A stretch of DNA of 64,000 bases from JABDKJ01 sp039028335 (lineage in GTDB: Bacteria > Bacteroidota > Bacteroidia > Flavobacteriales_D > JABDKJ01), in assembly GCA_039028335.1 (NCBI GenBank), contig JBCCIF010000001.1, positions 1 through 64,000 of the forward strand, in the 5' to 3' direction. Positions 25,601 to 35,016 of this stretch are shown here, piece after piece. The first letter of the stretch is position 1, and every line of letters starts with the position of its first letter. Position numbers and translations under genes: made by a program. The notes under the pieces are model-generated. The model saw only the letters and a list, made by a program, of their open reading frames with translations, was not told the DNA's origin and made no database searches.

Positions 25601-27804
25601 ACGTGTGGGATATTTCGTATTCAGAAATAAGCGCATGCAATAATGCAGGTACAGTTGCCAATGCTTTTGACGACTTTTATACCGCAGACCTCACTGTATC
25701 ATTCTATGATGATGAAGACCCACCTAATTTGACTACGGGCATCATTAGACTGGTTCAGCAAAATCCTGAGACTTTTGTTGACGAAGTAATTGCTCAAGTT
25801 CCTTTGACGGACCTGATAGGAACGAATTCCTATACTTTTAGCGATGTTCAGATCTATCTGTACAATCAATTTTCAAGCATAACCGTTCAGCATTTTGAAA
25901 GTGGGACCCCAAGCTTTATTAATTCATTCGGTTTTCCTCTTGTTGAGGAATGCTCATGCCAGGAAATATTCATTGAGATTCTTTCAATAGAGTGTGTTGA
26001 TGTGGATGGAACGCCATATGATACGAGTGACGATGAAATTCAATATACCTATGTTGCGACCAAAGGAACTGGAGGCATGGGTTCTTCAACAGAAGGCCAA
26101 TATGGTGTAATCGAGGACTGCCAAGAAGGTGAAGAAACCAGTAGTGGCGATTGCGATCCTGATCAACAAACAGGAACTTTTGGGGAAGAAGGGACCGTTA
26201 CAACAAGCACTAACGCAGCGAATGGAGGCGGTACAAGAAGGTTTTTGATCACTTACGATGACGGATGTGAGCAAGAGTTTGATTTCCCACCCTTTGATGG
26301 TGAATGTTGCGTTCCTCCAATGTTTTCAGCTCAGATTGTTTGCACAAACCCCAATTCAAACGAGGAGGCTGGCTTCGATCAATATTTTGTAGAAGTGACA
26401 ACTACTGACACAGGAAGTGAAACGGGGGATGTGATTGTTGAAGTAGGTGGAAGTAGCAGCATTATCCCTGGAGGAATTGGCACGACCTATTTGGGGCCTT
26501 TCGAATTCGTTGATGGCACAAATATAGGCAGCATAGTTGTCGGAGTTGTTGGAGAATGCATGGTTTCAGCAGAATTTATAGAGCAATTTTGCGGGTATAC
26601 GGTAAACGCTCCAGGAGGGGATGATTTGACCAATGATTTGCATGAGAACGGGTTCTTTTGTATCGAACAGAACGGATTTACAGAACCGTCAATAATCGCA
26701 CAACATCCTGGAGGGCCTTCAATGCCTGAAGATGAAGTGGATTTTAATTATGTCTATGTGCTAACCGATAATACAGGGATCATTTTGCAGGTGAACAGCA
26801 ATGGCTTCTTTACCAATCTTGATGATTTGACTCAATATTCCGTATATGCAGATTCTGTTCTAATAAGTAATTTAAGCGCTGTTCCAAGTATTTTTCCAAT
26901 TGGCGACCCCTTTGACTTAACTCTTTGTACGGATTGCTATTCCATTTCTTTAGATATTCTCTGCGATCAATGTCCCTTAGACCCAAATAAAATGGAACCG
27001 GGAATTTGCGGTTGCGGAAATCCAGAACCAGGAACGCCATGTGATGATGGGATCATTTATTCTGAAAACGATATGATCAATGCAGATTGTGTTTGTGAGG
27101 GAGAATACACACCAGTTGCCGAAATAAAAGATCCCTGTGTTTGTTTGAATAATGCTACAACAGATGAAGATGGTCAATTCAGTGAATTGATACAGATACA
27201 AAGCGGCCCAGATGAGACGTGGTCATTGACCAATGTAAACTCATTTTACCAAGAAAGCAGTCCAATGCCCCCCAATTCGCCAATATTACATACCAATGGT
27301 ACAGCATTTGACTCGGGCTTAAGCGATGGAGTTGACAATGACAACGATAGCCTCATTGATGAATTTGACGAGAGATTCTTTTATACCCTGCGCGGTATTC
27401 ACATTGATGGGATAGGATATTCTATCAAGGCGAGCAATGGGATAGAGGAATTAAACATTTTGAATAAATGCTACTATCCAAATTTCAACCTTTCTCCATT
27501 AGTGGCTTTTGAATACTTACCCTTAGAAATAAGTTCTATAGTATTAAATGGGAGCAGCAATTTACCCGCAGTAGGCGCGGGTACCTATAATTTGTATGAC
27601 AGTAATGGAAATTTGCTTTTCAGCGATATAGATGAAATTCCAGATGGGCTAATCATTGGCAATGAATATCTTTTAGAAATGTCATTTGAAGAAGACCCTA
27701 TTATCCCGATACCCATAATTGGCGGAAGCGCTACTCCTGGTTGTATTCAACAGTTGATTATTCCTTTTAAAGTGCTCAGTTTGGGCTGCTCTACTGATTT
27801 TTAG
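22624..27804 (+). CDS. Large secreted reprolysin-like metalloprotease
   Basis: 1726-residue exported protein. After a signal peptide (to about residue 26) comes a propeptide-like region and a metzincin protease domain (about 150-400) with the zinc motif HEIGHMLGATH starting at H322 and a Met-turn IMAY about 40 residues later. The rest is a mosaic of Asp/Cys-rich beta modules. One stretch, near residues 915-990, has thrombospondin type 3-like calcium repeats (DTDGDGICNDYD, SDGDGIPDCVDPC). The C-terminus ends GCSTDF, with no recognisable type IX sorting domain, unlike the other large exported proteins in the window. A near-consensus promoter box TATTTTTA lies 24 bases upstream. Substrate unknown; probably extracellular protein degradation. 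Confidence 0.88.
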   Translation: MYRMHPWAKTICLITILLLSAQLKAQNAINSFQNVGQQLDFTEFDQIVGLDDLSSIVLKVEDQQGAMHYFSVEENNLLEKCVSPVFNQIHTYDLLNIHFPEYAGKLTVGFGNVIVNIETSHGLFQKDNLGFTGAAIPVGHISCKIDGHHNSHYNPLLKSAENLSYGSTLTTYGVVIAMTGEFFEANGNNSLVANTVVANTIDAWNLIYKSELSIAFQLLEVIEFSNANTDPFTGDVIAGLDNRTIQAAEIIDANATVSYEIGHVFHNTSINTADWTDGGIASIEAACKTASVPESGTGPQKAAGWSGAQENTSNAWIQLSAHEIGHMLGATHTFNGIGNACDEYSIDDNTAYEIGSGTTIMAYNGLCDPAQNIPSGGSLDNYFHPVSLDQIRSYSASVACPSNSANTGQVPPTCIGNPSGLTYEIPPGTPFELIGEGIDGNVNDILTYSFEPYDEDGSFIFSQGKIGNAAAVDASAPLFRSIPPSTSPKRIFPALENILAGNNNGVDFEALPLVERTLNFLFVVRDNNPNGGGVCTSPISINVEDFIDQFDIDTQNSPETWMADGTNQETIVWDDTGFEFYFCDSLQLFFSIDEGQSFPYLLADNIPPFSEMIDITVPNIETTEGRLKMGCKNNIWFDINDANITIINNSCDAVGGNITPSEEVVAPQGDASLNLGLTNSYGSIVTNFSGLLETTDNAATLASNNSGSCQNSGNPIVYDEYRLQVDISGSYTFEFDGPNNNRVFNIYSQAFNPDDECEGWLASSADFNGIGINPDDSEVLSLSAETDYYLVVSSFNATLPSLPSAYQIDITGPGDVYSGTIPAPSGVFSYDFLVVNCDNDIIEMLGSSTDLTSFDGGNYKVYGLSYETGTIGSYVGGTFTALTQDIIDFTLCASISDNVVNVTINGPLCDLSDPANDTDGDGICNDYDMCEGQDDNLDSDGDGIPDCVDPCFGFENDSDFDNDGFCLDYDCFDFSASVDLDGDNIPDDCDDFYVWDISYSEISACNNAGTVANAFDDFYTADLTVSFYDDEDPPNLTTGIIRLVQQNPETFVDEVIAQVPLTDLIGTNSYTFSDVQIYLYNQFSSITVQHFESGTPSFINSFGFPLVEECSCQEIFIEILSIECVDVDGTPYDTSDDEIQYTYVATKGTGGMGSSTEGQYGVIEDCQEGEETSSGDCDPDQQTGTFGEEGTVTTSTNAANGGGTRRFLITYDDGCEQEFDFPPFDGECCVPPMFSAQIVCTNPNSNEEAGFDQYFVEVTTTDTGSETGDVIVEVGGSSSIIPGGIGTTYLGPFEFVDGTNIGSIVVGVVGECMVSAEFIEQFCGYTVNAPGGDDLTNDLHENGFFCIEQNGFTEPSIIAQHPGGPSMPEDEVDFNYVYVLTDNTGIILQVNSNGFFTNLDDLTQYSVYADSVLISNLSAVPSIFPIGDPFDLTLCTDCYSISLDILCDQCPLDPNKMEPGICGCGNPEPGTPCDDGIIYSENDMINADCVCEGEYTPVAEIKDPCVCLNNATTDEDGQFSELIQIQSGPDETWSLTNVNSFYQESSPMPPNSPILHTNGTAFDSGLSDGVDNDNDSLIDEFDERFFYTLRGIHIDGIGYSIKASNGIEELNILNKCYYPNFNLSPLVAFEYLPLEISSIVLNGSSNLPAVGAGTYNLYDSNGNLLFSDIDEIPDGLIIGNEYLLEMSFEEDPIIPIPIIGGSATPGCIQQLIIPFKVLSLGCSTDF

Positions 27805-27964
27805 AATAAGGAATCTTGACATAGATTTCTAAAACTAAAGTGTTTAGATAAGAAATCCGTTCGCGCATGATTCAAGGTAATTATGCATGTCGAAAGAATC
27901 TTCTAAGTCGAAAATCAAAGAAATGAGTGGAAATATTGTGGTATAAAATACAAAAGAAAAAAAG

Positions 27965-28038
27965 CTCCCCCTCCTGGACTCGAACCAGGGACCCTCTGAT
28001 TAACAGTCAGATGCTCTAACCAACTGAGCTAAGGAGGA
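27965..28038 (-). tRNA. tRNA-Asn (anticodon GTT)
   Basis: Minus-strand cloverleaf: acceptor TCCTCCT/AGGGGGA (one T-G), anticodon loop CTGTTAA with anticodon GTT, T arm CCTGG-TTCGAGT-CCAGG, discriminator G, no encoded CCA. The flanking non-coding stretch 27805-28128 otherwise holds only an imperfect palindrome at 28046-28070 and the pfkB-family promoter. Confidence 0.95.
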
Positions 28039-28045
28039 ATTTTAT

Positions 28046-28070
28046 TTCAATGAACCCCATTGAATTGGGG
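28046..28070. repeat. Imperfect inverted repeats beside tRNA-Asn
   Basis: TTCAATG-aaccc-CATTGAA (28046-28064) overlaps CCCCATTGAATTGGGG (28055-28070). The second half differs by one base from the reverse complement of the sequence at 46050-46065. Function unknown. Confidence 0.4.
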
Positions 28071-28105
28071 TGCGCAAATTTATGCTAATACCTTAATATA
28101 AACAA

Positions 28106-28113
28106 TATCTTTG
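28106..28113 (+). promoter_or_regulatory. -7 promoter box (TATCTTTG) for the PfkB-family kinase
   Basis: Exact TAnnTTTG match, 15 bases before the ATG at 28129. It overlaps the in-frame TTG at 28111, so the ATG is the likelier start. Confidence 0.5.
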
Positions 28114-28128
28114 GCCAAAATTTTAAGA

Positions 28129-29037
28129 ATGAGTTTAGTTAGTGTTGGAACGGTGGCTTTTGATGCGATTGAAACCCCTTTCGGAAAGGTTGACAAAATA
28201 GTTGGTGGAGCGGCTTTGTATATCAGTTTAGCAGCCGCTTACTTTGAAGATAATTGCCAGATGGTGTCGGTAATTGGTGAGGATTATGATCAAGATACAT
28301 TGGATCTATTGGCCCAAAAAAAGATTGATACTTCGGGAATAGAAGTTGTTCAAGGTGGGAAGTCATTTTTTTGGTCAGGAAAGTATCATTACGATCTAAA
28401 TACGAGAGATACTTTAGTAACTGATTTAAATGTTTTAGCAGATTTTGACCCTAAACTACCTGAATCCTACACTTCACCAGATTTTTTAATGTTGGGTAAC
28501 CTCTCTCCTTCGGTACAACTCTCTGTTCTAAACCAACTTAAAGATAGACCGCGTTTGATCGCTTTGGACACCATGAATTTTTGGATGGATGTGGCCAGAG
28601 AAGAATTGGACGAGGTGATTGGAAAAATAGACTTGTTGACCATAAACGATGAAGAGGCAAGACAATACACAGAAGAACATTCTTTGGTGAAAGCTGCCAA
28701 GAAAATATTGACTTTGGGACCGAAATACTTAGTGATTAAGAAAGGTGAACATGGAGCACTGCTTTTTCATGAAGATAATTTGTTTTATGCACCAGCTTTG
28801 CCATTAGAGAATGTAGTTGATCCTACAGGAGCCGGTGACACTTTTGCGGGAGGAATGATGGGATATCTTGCCAAAAGTGGTAACGTTTCTTTTGAAAGCC
28901 TTAAAAGAGCCGTGATAATGGGTTCTGCAATGGCCTCATTTGCCGTTGAGGATTTTGGGCCGAAGCGGCTATATGATCTAAATGAAGCAAAGATCAATGA
29001 GCGGGTCGAGCAATTCCGAACTTTGATCAGCTTTTAA
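28129..29037 (+). CDS. PfkB-family carbohydrate kinase
   Basis: Cytosolic ribokinase-fold sugar or nucleoside kinase, 302 residues from the ATG at 28129. The PfkB signatures are the N-terminal VGGAALYISLAAA region (substrate side) and the C-terminal DPTGAGDTFAGG with catalytic D237. The N-terminal VGTVAFDAIETPFGK is a sequence I recall from a Bacteroidetes-conserved subgroup whose substrate has not been defined. The frame is open to a TTG at 28111, but a promoter box sits exactly there. The cyclase gene follows after 36 bases and may be co-transcribed. Confidence 0.9.
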   Translation: MSLVSVGTVAFDAIETPFGKVDKIVGGAALYISLAAAYFEDNCQMVSVIGEDYDQDTLDLLAQKKIDTSGIEVVQGGKSFFWSGKYHYDLNTRDTLVTDLNVLADFDPKLPESYTSPDFLMLGNLSPSVQLSVLNQLKDRPRLIALDTMNFWMDVAREELDEVIGKIDLLTINDEEARQYTEEHSLVKAAKKILTLGPKYLVIKKGEHGALLFHEDNLFYAPALPLENVVDPTGAGDTFAGGMMGYLAKSGNVSFESLKRAVIMGSAMASFAVEDFGPKRLYDLNEAKINERVEQFRTLISF

Positions 29038-29073
29038 GCACTTTCACAGAGAAATTCTTAATATTGATATTTC

Positions 29074-31155
29074 ATGCACACCCCATTGAAATATCTTTTT
29101 GTTCTTTCTTCTTGTTTCTTTTTGGCAATAACAACCAGCGGCCAGAATGTAGACAGCTTGAAAAAGGTAATAGCGCAACTTCCAAATTCTTTTGAGACGA
29201 TTGACAAGTGCAATGACATTGGATGGAGCATGCTTTTTCAACTTAGAGATTCAGCCGAATATTTCATTGAAAAATCAATACTGCTTTCGGATGAATTGGA
29301 CTATTTAGAAGGTAAAGCACGTGCATTAAAATCCAAAGGAGTCTTGATGGATATGCGCGGCAAGTCACTCGATGCAATCGAGTATTGGAACCAGAGCCAA
29401 GGACTTTTTCAACAAGCAGGTGATTTAGAAGGACAAGCAAGCGTTTTAGGAAACATTGGCTTAGGTCATTACAATTTAGGGGACTTTGAAAATGCAGAGT
29501 TAAAATTTTTCGAAAGCCTCGAATTATCGGATAGTATAGGGTATAAAAGTGGAATTTCTAAAGCCTGTAATAATTTGGCGCGTATATATGATGTCGAGGG
29601 AGATTTTAATAAATCAACAGAGTACTACCTAAAGGCTTTAGAGATCAACAGAGAATTAGGAAATAAGGCCTTGATTTCTGGAAATCTAAATAATCTGGGA
29701 ACCATCAATCAGGAGATTGCGAATTATCCGACAGCCTTAAACTATTTCAAACAAAGTCTTGAAATTGATCAGGACTTAGGAAGAGAAAAGGCCTATGCGC
29801 AGACCTTGACCAATATTGGTTATACCTATTTTTTAAAAAATGAAATGGACTCTGCCATGCTCTTCTATAGAGATGCTTTAGAGATTCAGGAGCGTTTAGA
29901 TGTCCCTTGGGAAGTTGCACAATTGAATTGTAATATAGGCCGTGTCTACGTTCAGCAGGCCAAAATTTCAGGTGATGACCACCAAGAAGATTTTGAGTTG
30001 GCATTACCTTATCTTCAAAGATCTTTAGAGATCCGAACAGAGATCAATGATCAAAAAGGAGTAATCTATACGCATATTCCTATTGGCGAAGCCTTATTGG
30101 GAATGGGAAAGCCTAATGAGAGTATTGAGCAACTAGAGTTTGCTAGACGTGCATCCTTAAGAGATACCATTTGGACCAATATCATTGATGCAGACGAAGC
30201 ACTCGCAGAAGCTTATGAATCGCTTGGAAAGTTTGAGTTGGCCTATTCAAGAATACAGGAGAAGGACAGTATTTATGATCTCTCTTTAGACGAAGAGCAG
30301 AATTCTGCAATTCATCAAACCCAGACTGACCATATCAAAAAAATTGCCAAAGCAGAAAAGGAGAGAGATGAAGCTATAATTGCGGCAAATAAAGCGCAAA
30401 GGAAGTTCTTTATTGGAGGAATAATTGCAGCCATTTTAGCGGCATTAGGCTTATTGAATCGCTATAGGTATGTCCGAAAAAATCGAAACATTATAGCTGC
30501 CGAAAAGAAAAAATCAGATGATCTATTGTTAAATATTTTGCCTGAAGAAACAGCCAATGAGCTCAAAGAAAAGGGAAGTGCAGATGCGCAGCGGTTCAAC
30601 GATGTCTCTATTCTCTTCACAGATTTCAAGGGATTTACAGCTGCTTCAGGAGTAATGGATCCTGCAAATCTTGTTTCGATATTACATGATTGTTTTTCTG
30701 CTTTTGATGATATCATCGGTAAGTATAAAATTGAGAAGATCAAGACTATTGGAGACGCCTATATGTGTGTTAGTGGATTGCCCATTCAAAATCCTAACCA
30801 TGCAAGAGATCTGGTTTTGGCTGGCTTGGAGTTTCAAGCATTTGTAGCGTCCAAACAAGGTCCAGATTTTCCATTTACCATGCGCTTGGGTATTCACACA
30901 GGGTCTGTCGTTTCAGGGATAGTAGGGAAGAAGAAATTTGCCTATGACATTTGGGGAGATGCCGTGAATACGGCAGCTCGGATGGAGAGCAAAGGAGAGA
31001 TCGGAAGAGTCAATGTATCGGAAGCTACCTATCAAATCATCAAAGATGAGTTTGAATGCGAAGCCAGAGGAGCTATTGAAGCCAAAGGAAAAGGGAAATT
31101 GAATATGTTTTTCGTAAATGGTTTGAAAGAAGTCCCTGTTCTTGAGACGGTTTAA
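29074..31155 (+). CDS. TPR-repeat class III adenylyl cyclase
   Basis: 693-residue membrane enzyme predicted to make cAMP. It has a signal-like N-terminus (to about residue 24), about seven tetratricopeptide repeats (about 60-400), a coiled region, one TM (about 444-462) and a cytoplasmic class III cyclase domain (about 490-690). The metal aspartates are D517 (LFTDFKGF) and D561 (GDAYM). Purine-binding K557 and D625 (YDIWGD) are the adenine-specific pair. N632 and R636 complete the catalytic set. So it should be active and ATP-specific. The repeats probably lie in the periplasm and sense an unknown signal. It converges on the FG-GAP protein gene with a 5-base gap. Confidence 0.9.
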   Translation: MHTPLKYLFVLSSCFFLAITTSGQNVDSLKKVIAQLPNSFETIDKCNDIGWSMLFQLRDSAEYFIEKSILLSDELDYLEGKARALKSKGVLMDMRGKSLDAIEYWNQSQGLFQQAGDLEGQASVLGNIGLGHYNLGDFENAELKFFESLELSDSIGYKSGISKACNNLARIYDVEGDFNKSTEYYLKALEINRELGNKALISGNLNNLGTINQEIANYPTALNYFKQSLEIDQDLGREKAYAQTLTNIGYTYFLKNEMDSAMLFYRDALEIQERLDVPWEVAQLNCNIGRVYVQQAKISGDDHQEDFELALPYLQRSLEIRTEINDQKGVIYTHIPIGEALLGMGKPNESIEQLEFARRASLRDTIWTNIIDADEALAEAYESLGKFELAYSRIQEKDSIYDLSLDEEQNSAIHQTQTDHIKKIAKAEKERDEAIIAANKAQRKFFIGGIIAAILAALGLLNRYRYVRKNRNIIAAEKKKSDDLLLNILPEETANELKEKGSADAQRFNDVSILFTDFKGFTAASGVMDPANLVSILHDCFSAFDDIIGKYKIEKIKTIGDAYMCVSGLPIQNPNHARDLVLAGLEFQAFVASKQGPDFPFTMRLGIHTGSVVSGIVGKKKFAYDIWGDAVNTAARMESKGEIGRVNVSEATYQIIKDEFECEARGAIEAKGKGKLNMFFVNGLKEVPVLETV

Positions 31156-31160
31156 TCCAA

Positions 31161-34100
31161 CTATTCTTTTACCAATTTAGCAGATACACTTGTGCTGTCA
31201 GAGACAATCCGAATGATATAGGTTCCTTTGCTCAAGCCCTCCAAATCGAAACGAACGGTATTTTCATTTTGATACTTTTTTGTTTCGATGAGCCTTCCAT
31301 TAATATCGTACAAGGAGACCTGCTTTATTTTACTTGACTTTTCAAATGATACGATTGTAAATTCATCCGCTGGATTTGGATAGAGTTTGTAACCTGAAGA
31401 AGTCAAATAGCTCACATCGGAAATACCTAAATAGACCTCCTCACTCAAAGCGCTGCACGGAAAATCAATGCCGACCATTACCGAATAAAACCCCTCTTCA
31501 GTCACAAAAGATATTTGTCCGGTTTCATCTGCGACTTCTTCTCCATTGAAAAACCATTGGAAATTATCACCATCAGAAGCGGTCAGTATCCCCAATTCAT
31601 GAGCAAAGCTAGCTTCAAAAAGACTGCAGTCATATAAAGTACTCCATGTCGTATTGGTAATGATGGGTTCATTGCTATCAAAAAATATGGCAGCAGTATT
31701 GTTGATCTCTGTCAAAAGAGGAGCGTTGAATACATTCCTGATTGCAAAGCGAACATAACCATGACTTTCAGCCTCGTTATTCACAGAATCAGGCAACATG
31801 ATGTCTTCAAAAAAGAATAAAAGTTCTCGTGTATCGCTGTCAAGACTGGTATGCACCGAATGGGAGCTTGACAAAAATTCAAAGGAAGATACATCTAGAT
31901 TTACATCAAGTGTATCGCGTATCCAAACGTTTTGAGCAGGCGCATTCCCCGTATTTTGAAAGCGAATCATGTACTCCAAAAGGCTGTCTTTTTGAACCCA
32001 ATGTGCATCGCCATAACCCTCAGGGAAAACCTGTTTGTCATTGGGGTCATAACTGCAAGCGATAATTTCTTCATCTAGATCCATTCCGCCTGCAACAATT
32101 GATTCATTGTAATATCCATCCACATTTACAGAGGAAAATAGGGTGTCTCCTATATTGTCTGCCGAAATCACTTCGAACAAAAAGGAAATGCCTGCATTTT
32201 GTCCGGGTAAAAGATCGGGATAGGTAAAATAGCAGAAGTTACCGTCCACAGAATCTATGGGTAGACTGCTTGAAACAAGATTAAGCAATTCATCTTTTTC
32301 AAACTCGATAACTGCTTCCAAAGGGGCATTGCCATCATTGCTTATAGAGAGCCAATAGGGATTAACATCAATACAGACGTTACTTGCTGGGTACATGTTG
32401 ACATCCAATTCGTAAAAAGGTACTGTATTGGATATGCCAAAAAACAAAGTGTCTGAATTCCAATTGATAGAATCCGTATTGACCGTTATTTGAGATGGAC
32501 TTGTATAAAAAGGAAAGTCATTGTCTTCTTGATGAGAAAATGTAAGTTCTTCTTCTTCATTCAATTCAAGAATAAAAGCACCATCATTATTGCTAAGAAT
32601 CGAAATACCGGCAGGGTCGATGTGTACCTCCTGATTGGCTAATCCATAATCCAAATCATCAAAAAGACCGTTGTTATTTTCATCAAAATAGACCAAGCCC
32701 TCAACACTGAAAATGCACGAACCGTCATCACAACTTGCCAATGGATTGTAATTTGAAGCAGAGGAATTTGTGCAGCCACAGTCGGTGTAGCAACATGATC
32801 CGTCATCTTCACTCGCATTGGAATCGAAGTTGCAAGCATCGGGATCCGTGCAGCCTGATGAAGATTGATTCATTAAAAGCGCAACACGATCACTAAAAAT
32901 ATCCACGTACATGAGATCCTCGTCTCCATCATTGTCAAAGTCAGCTTTATTGAGTTCCACAAATGAAGCTGAATGATTTCGTATGTTTTGAGCATCTGAG
33001 AAACCATTGGCAATTTGATTAAAGGTGTATTGAATGCCTCCTCCTCCGGCAGACAAAACATCTTCATCTCCATCAGTATCAATATCCATTGTAATCAAGT
33101 TATTGGGTGACCAAAATAGGCTTGGAGAACTTTCTAGATCAAAGCTGCCTGTTCCATCATTGAGCAGGAGACTAACTCCCTCATAGAGTATATCGATATG
33201 CCCATCATAATTGAAGTCATTCAAAACGAAGGCTTTGACGTCCGTATTTTGCAAAATGATTTCCGCTTCTTCAAATTCTCCATTCCCATTTGCCGGATAC
33301 CATACTAAACCATGTGTGCCAAAAGAACATGAAACAATGTCTATCAGGCCGTCTTCATTTAAATCAGCAAGCCCTACTTGTCTAGTCTGAAAAGAGTCCT
33401 CTGAAAGAATGGACCCGTTGTCAAAGTTTTGATTCCCGTCATTCTTAAACCAAAGCACTTCTCCATCATCAAAAGCGGCAATACAAATATCCATATCTCC
33501 ATCACCATCTAAATCGTTCACAACAAAATTGTATGGATAATCTGCATCGTCTGTTAGGGTTTGCATAGATGAAAAATTTCCGTTTCCATCGTTTTCTTGC
33601 CAAGCCACATGATTATCGGAAGAGCTTCCTGTAATGATGTCCAAATCTCCATCACCATCGAGATCTGCCAATTCTATATGCCGATATCCTTGGTTCTCTT
33701 CAACGGACGTTATATGTCCTTCGCTGAATGCAGCAGATCCATTATTTTCATACCAGATTACAAGATCATTATGCAGCGTAGCACAAACAAAATCGATGTC
33801 TCCATCACCATCAATGTCTCCAGTATCAGAAGCATGAACCCCATCAGGATCTTGAGGATTGAAATGGATCGCTGAACCAAAATTTGCATCTCCGCTATTT
33901 TCGAATCGCGTTAGAAAGTCTTCCCATCCTAGACCGTGCGAAGCAACCACAATATCCAGATTCCCATTTCCAGTTATATCGCCACTTGATATTTTTTCTA
34001 ATCCAATGAGCTCTTCATCAATAAAACTCAAAGGAGCATATGAGCCCGAACCCAAATTCTCCAAATACTTGATATCTGTTGCTAGAATCACGAAGTCAAT

Positions 34101-35003
34101 ATCTCCATCATTGTCAAAGTCTCCAGGTTCGATGTCTTTGATATTGTTGAAGCCTTCTTGAATAGGAATTGGAATTGAAAAAGAGCCCAATCCATCGTTT
34201 TCATACCATAGTAAAGTTCCTGGATTAACGAATTGCCCCGTGAAAATATCCAGGTCTCCGTCATTATCCATATCGAACAACTCAATAGTATGTCCTAAAG
34301 AAAAATCAGTTTGAGTAGTGTCTCGCTGGCCAAATGTTCCATTTCCGTTATTCGGAAGGAATATAAAAATGTCTTCCAACGTATTGTTCAGAAAAAGATC
34401 GGCATGGCCATCTCCGTTCAAGTCTGCCGACTCAACCAATGCGATGTGTTCTTCAAAATCCGTGAACTGCTCTAAAAGCGAAAAGCTACCTGTTCCATTA
34501 TTGATAAATGTCTCTAGACTTGAAGAAGAAGAAAAGACGCTAAAGACCATTAAATCCAAATCGTCATCGCTGTCAATATCTTGAATCTTTATACTGCTTA
34601 TTGAAGAATAGAATGATTCAATGACTTGCTCCGGGCCAAATTCTCCTCCACCCAAGTTTTCCATCCAAAAGACACCGTCTAAATCGGATGATGTACTAAT
34701 CAAATCTATCTTTCCATCAGCATTTAGATCTTCAAAATAGAGCTGACTAGAGCTCCGGGCTGCATAGGAGATAATTTGCATTTCGGCAAATTGACCATTC
34801 CCAACATTTTCAAAAAAGGACACTTTTCCATCACCAATTGAAGTGCAGAAGACATCCTGATCTCCATCATCATCAATATCCACAACTTCAGCTGTCTCTG
34901 GATAATTTATGGATTTAGAAATATCTATTTCTTCAGAGAAATGTTGCCCGATGACCACATGGGATAAGCCAAGAAAAAAGAGTACCGCAAAATGTTTATA
35001 CAT
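31161..35003 (-). CDS. Giant FG-GAP/VCBS-repeat surface protein with type A T9SS sorting domain
   Basis: 1280-residue secreted protein. A signal peptide (MYKHFAVLFFLGLSHVVIGQ) precedes about a dozen repeats of the form D-hydrophobic-DGDGD-x-D (residues about 40-700), a seven-bladed propeller-type calcium-binding fold. Next are two cysteine-rich TDPDACNFDS..DDGSC-type units (about 720-765) and a region with the DUF7619-like start CSYDPNDKQVFPEG (about 980). An Ig-like stretch follows, and then a C-terminal type A sorting domain (about 1200-1280; YKLYPNPADEFTIV ... GTYIIRIVSDS). SprA in this window belongs to the system that should export it. Likely role: surface adhesion or ligand binding, inferred. 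Confidence 0.9.
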   Translation of the reverse strand: MYKHFAVLFFLGLSHVVIGQHFSEEIDISKSINYPETAEVVDIDDDGDQDVFCTSIGDGKVSFFENVGNGQFAEMQIISYAARSSSQLYFEDLNADGKIDLISTSSDLDGVFWMENLGGGEFGPEQVIESFYSSISSIKIQDIDSDDDLDLMVFSVFSSSSSLETFINNGTGSFSLLEQFTDFEEHIALVESADLNGDGHADLFLNNTLEDIFIFLPNNGNGTFGQRDTTQTDFSLGHTIELFDMDNDGDLDIFTGQFVNPGTLLWYENDGLGSFSIPIPIQEGFNNIKDIEPGDFDNDGDIDFVILATDIKYLENLGSGSYAPLSFIDEELIGLEKISSGDITGNGNLDIVVASHGLGWEDFLTRFENSGDANFGSAIHFNPQDPDGVHASDTGDIDGDGDIDFVCATLHNDLVIWYENNGSAAFSEGHITSVEENQGYRHIELADLDGDGDLDIITGSSSDNHVAWQENDGNGNFSSMQTLTDDADYPYNFVVNDLDGDGDMDICIAAFDDGEVLWFKNDGNQNFDNGSILSEDSFQTRQVGLADLNEDGLIDIVSCSFGTHGLVWYPANGNGEFEEAEIILQNTDVKAFVLNDFNYDGHIDILYEGVSLLLNDGTGSFDLESSPSLFWSPNNLITMDIDTDGDEDVLSAGGGGIQYTFNQIANGFSDAQNIRNHSASFVELNKADFDNDGDEDLMYVDIFSDRVALLMNQSSSGCTDPDACNFDSNASEDDGSCCYTDCGCTNSSASNYNPLASCDDGSCIFSVEGLVYFDENNNGLFDDLDYGLANQEVHIDPAGISILSNNDGAFILELNEEEELTFSHQEDNDFPFYTSPSQITVNTDSINWNSDTLFFGISNTVPFYELDVNMYPASNVCIDVNPYWLSISNDGNAPLEAVIEFEKDELLNLVSSSLPIDSVDGNFCYFTYPDLLPGQNAGISFLFEVISADNIGDTLFSSVNVDGYYNESIVAGGMDLDEEIIACSYDPNDKQVFPEGYGDAHWVQKDSLLEYMIRFQNTGNAPAQNVWIRDTLDVNLDVSSFEFLSSSHSVHTSLDSDTRELLFFFEDIMLPDSVNNEAESHGYVRFAIRNVFNAPLLTEINNTAAIFFDSNEPIITNTTWSTLYDCSLFEASFAHELGILTASDGDNFQWFFNGEEVADETGQISFVTEEGFYSVMVGIDFPCSALSEEVYLGISDVSYLTSSGYKLYPNPADEFTIVSFEKSSKIKQVSLYDINGRLIETKKYQNENTVRFDLEGLSKGTYIIRIVSDSTSVSAKLVKE

Positions 35004-35016
35004 GTTCTAAATATAA

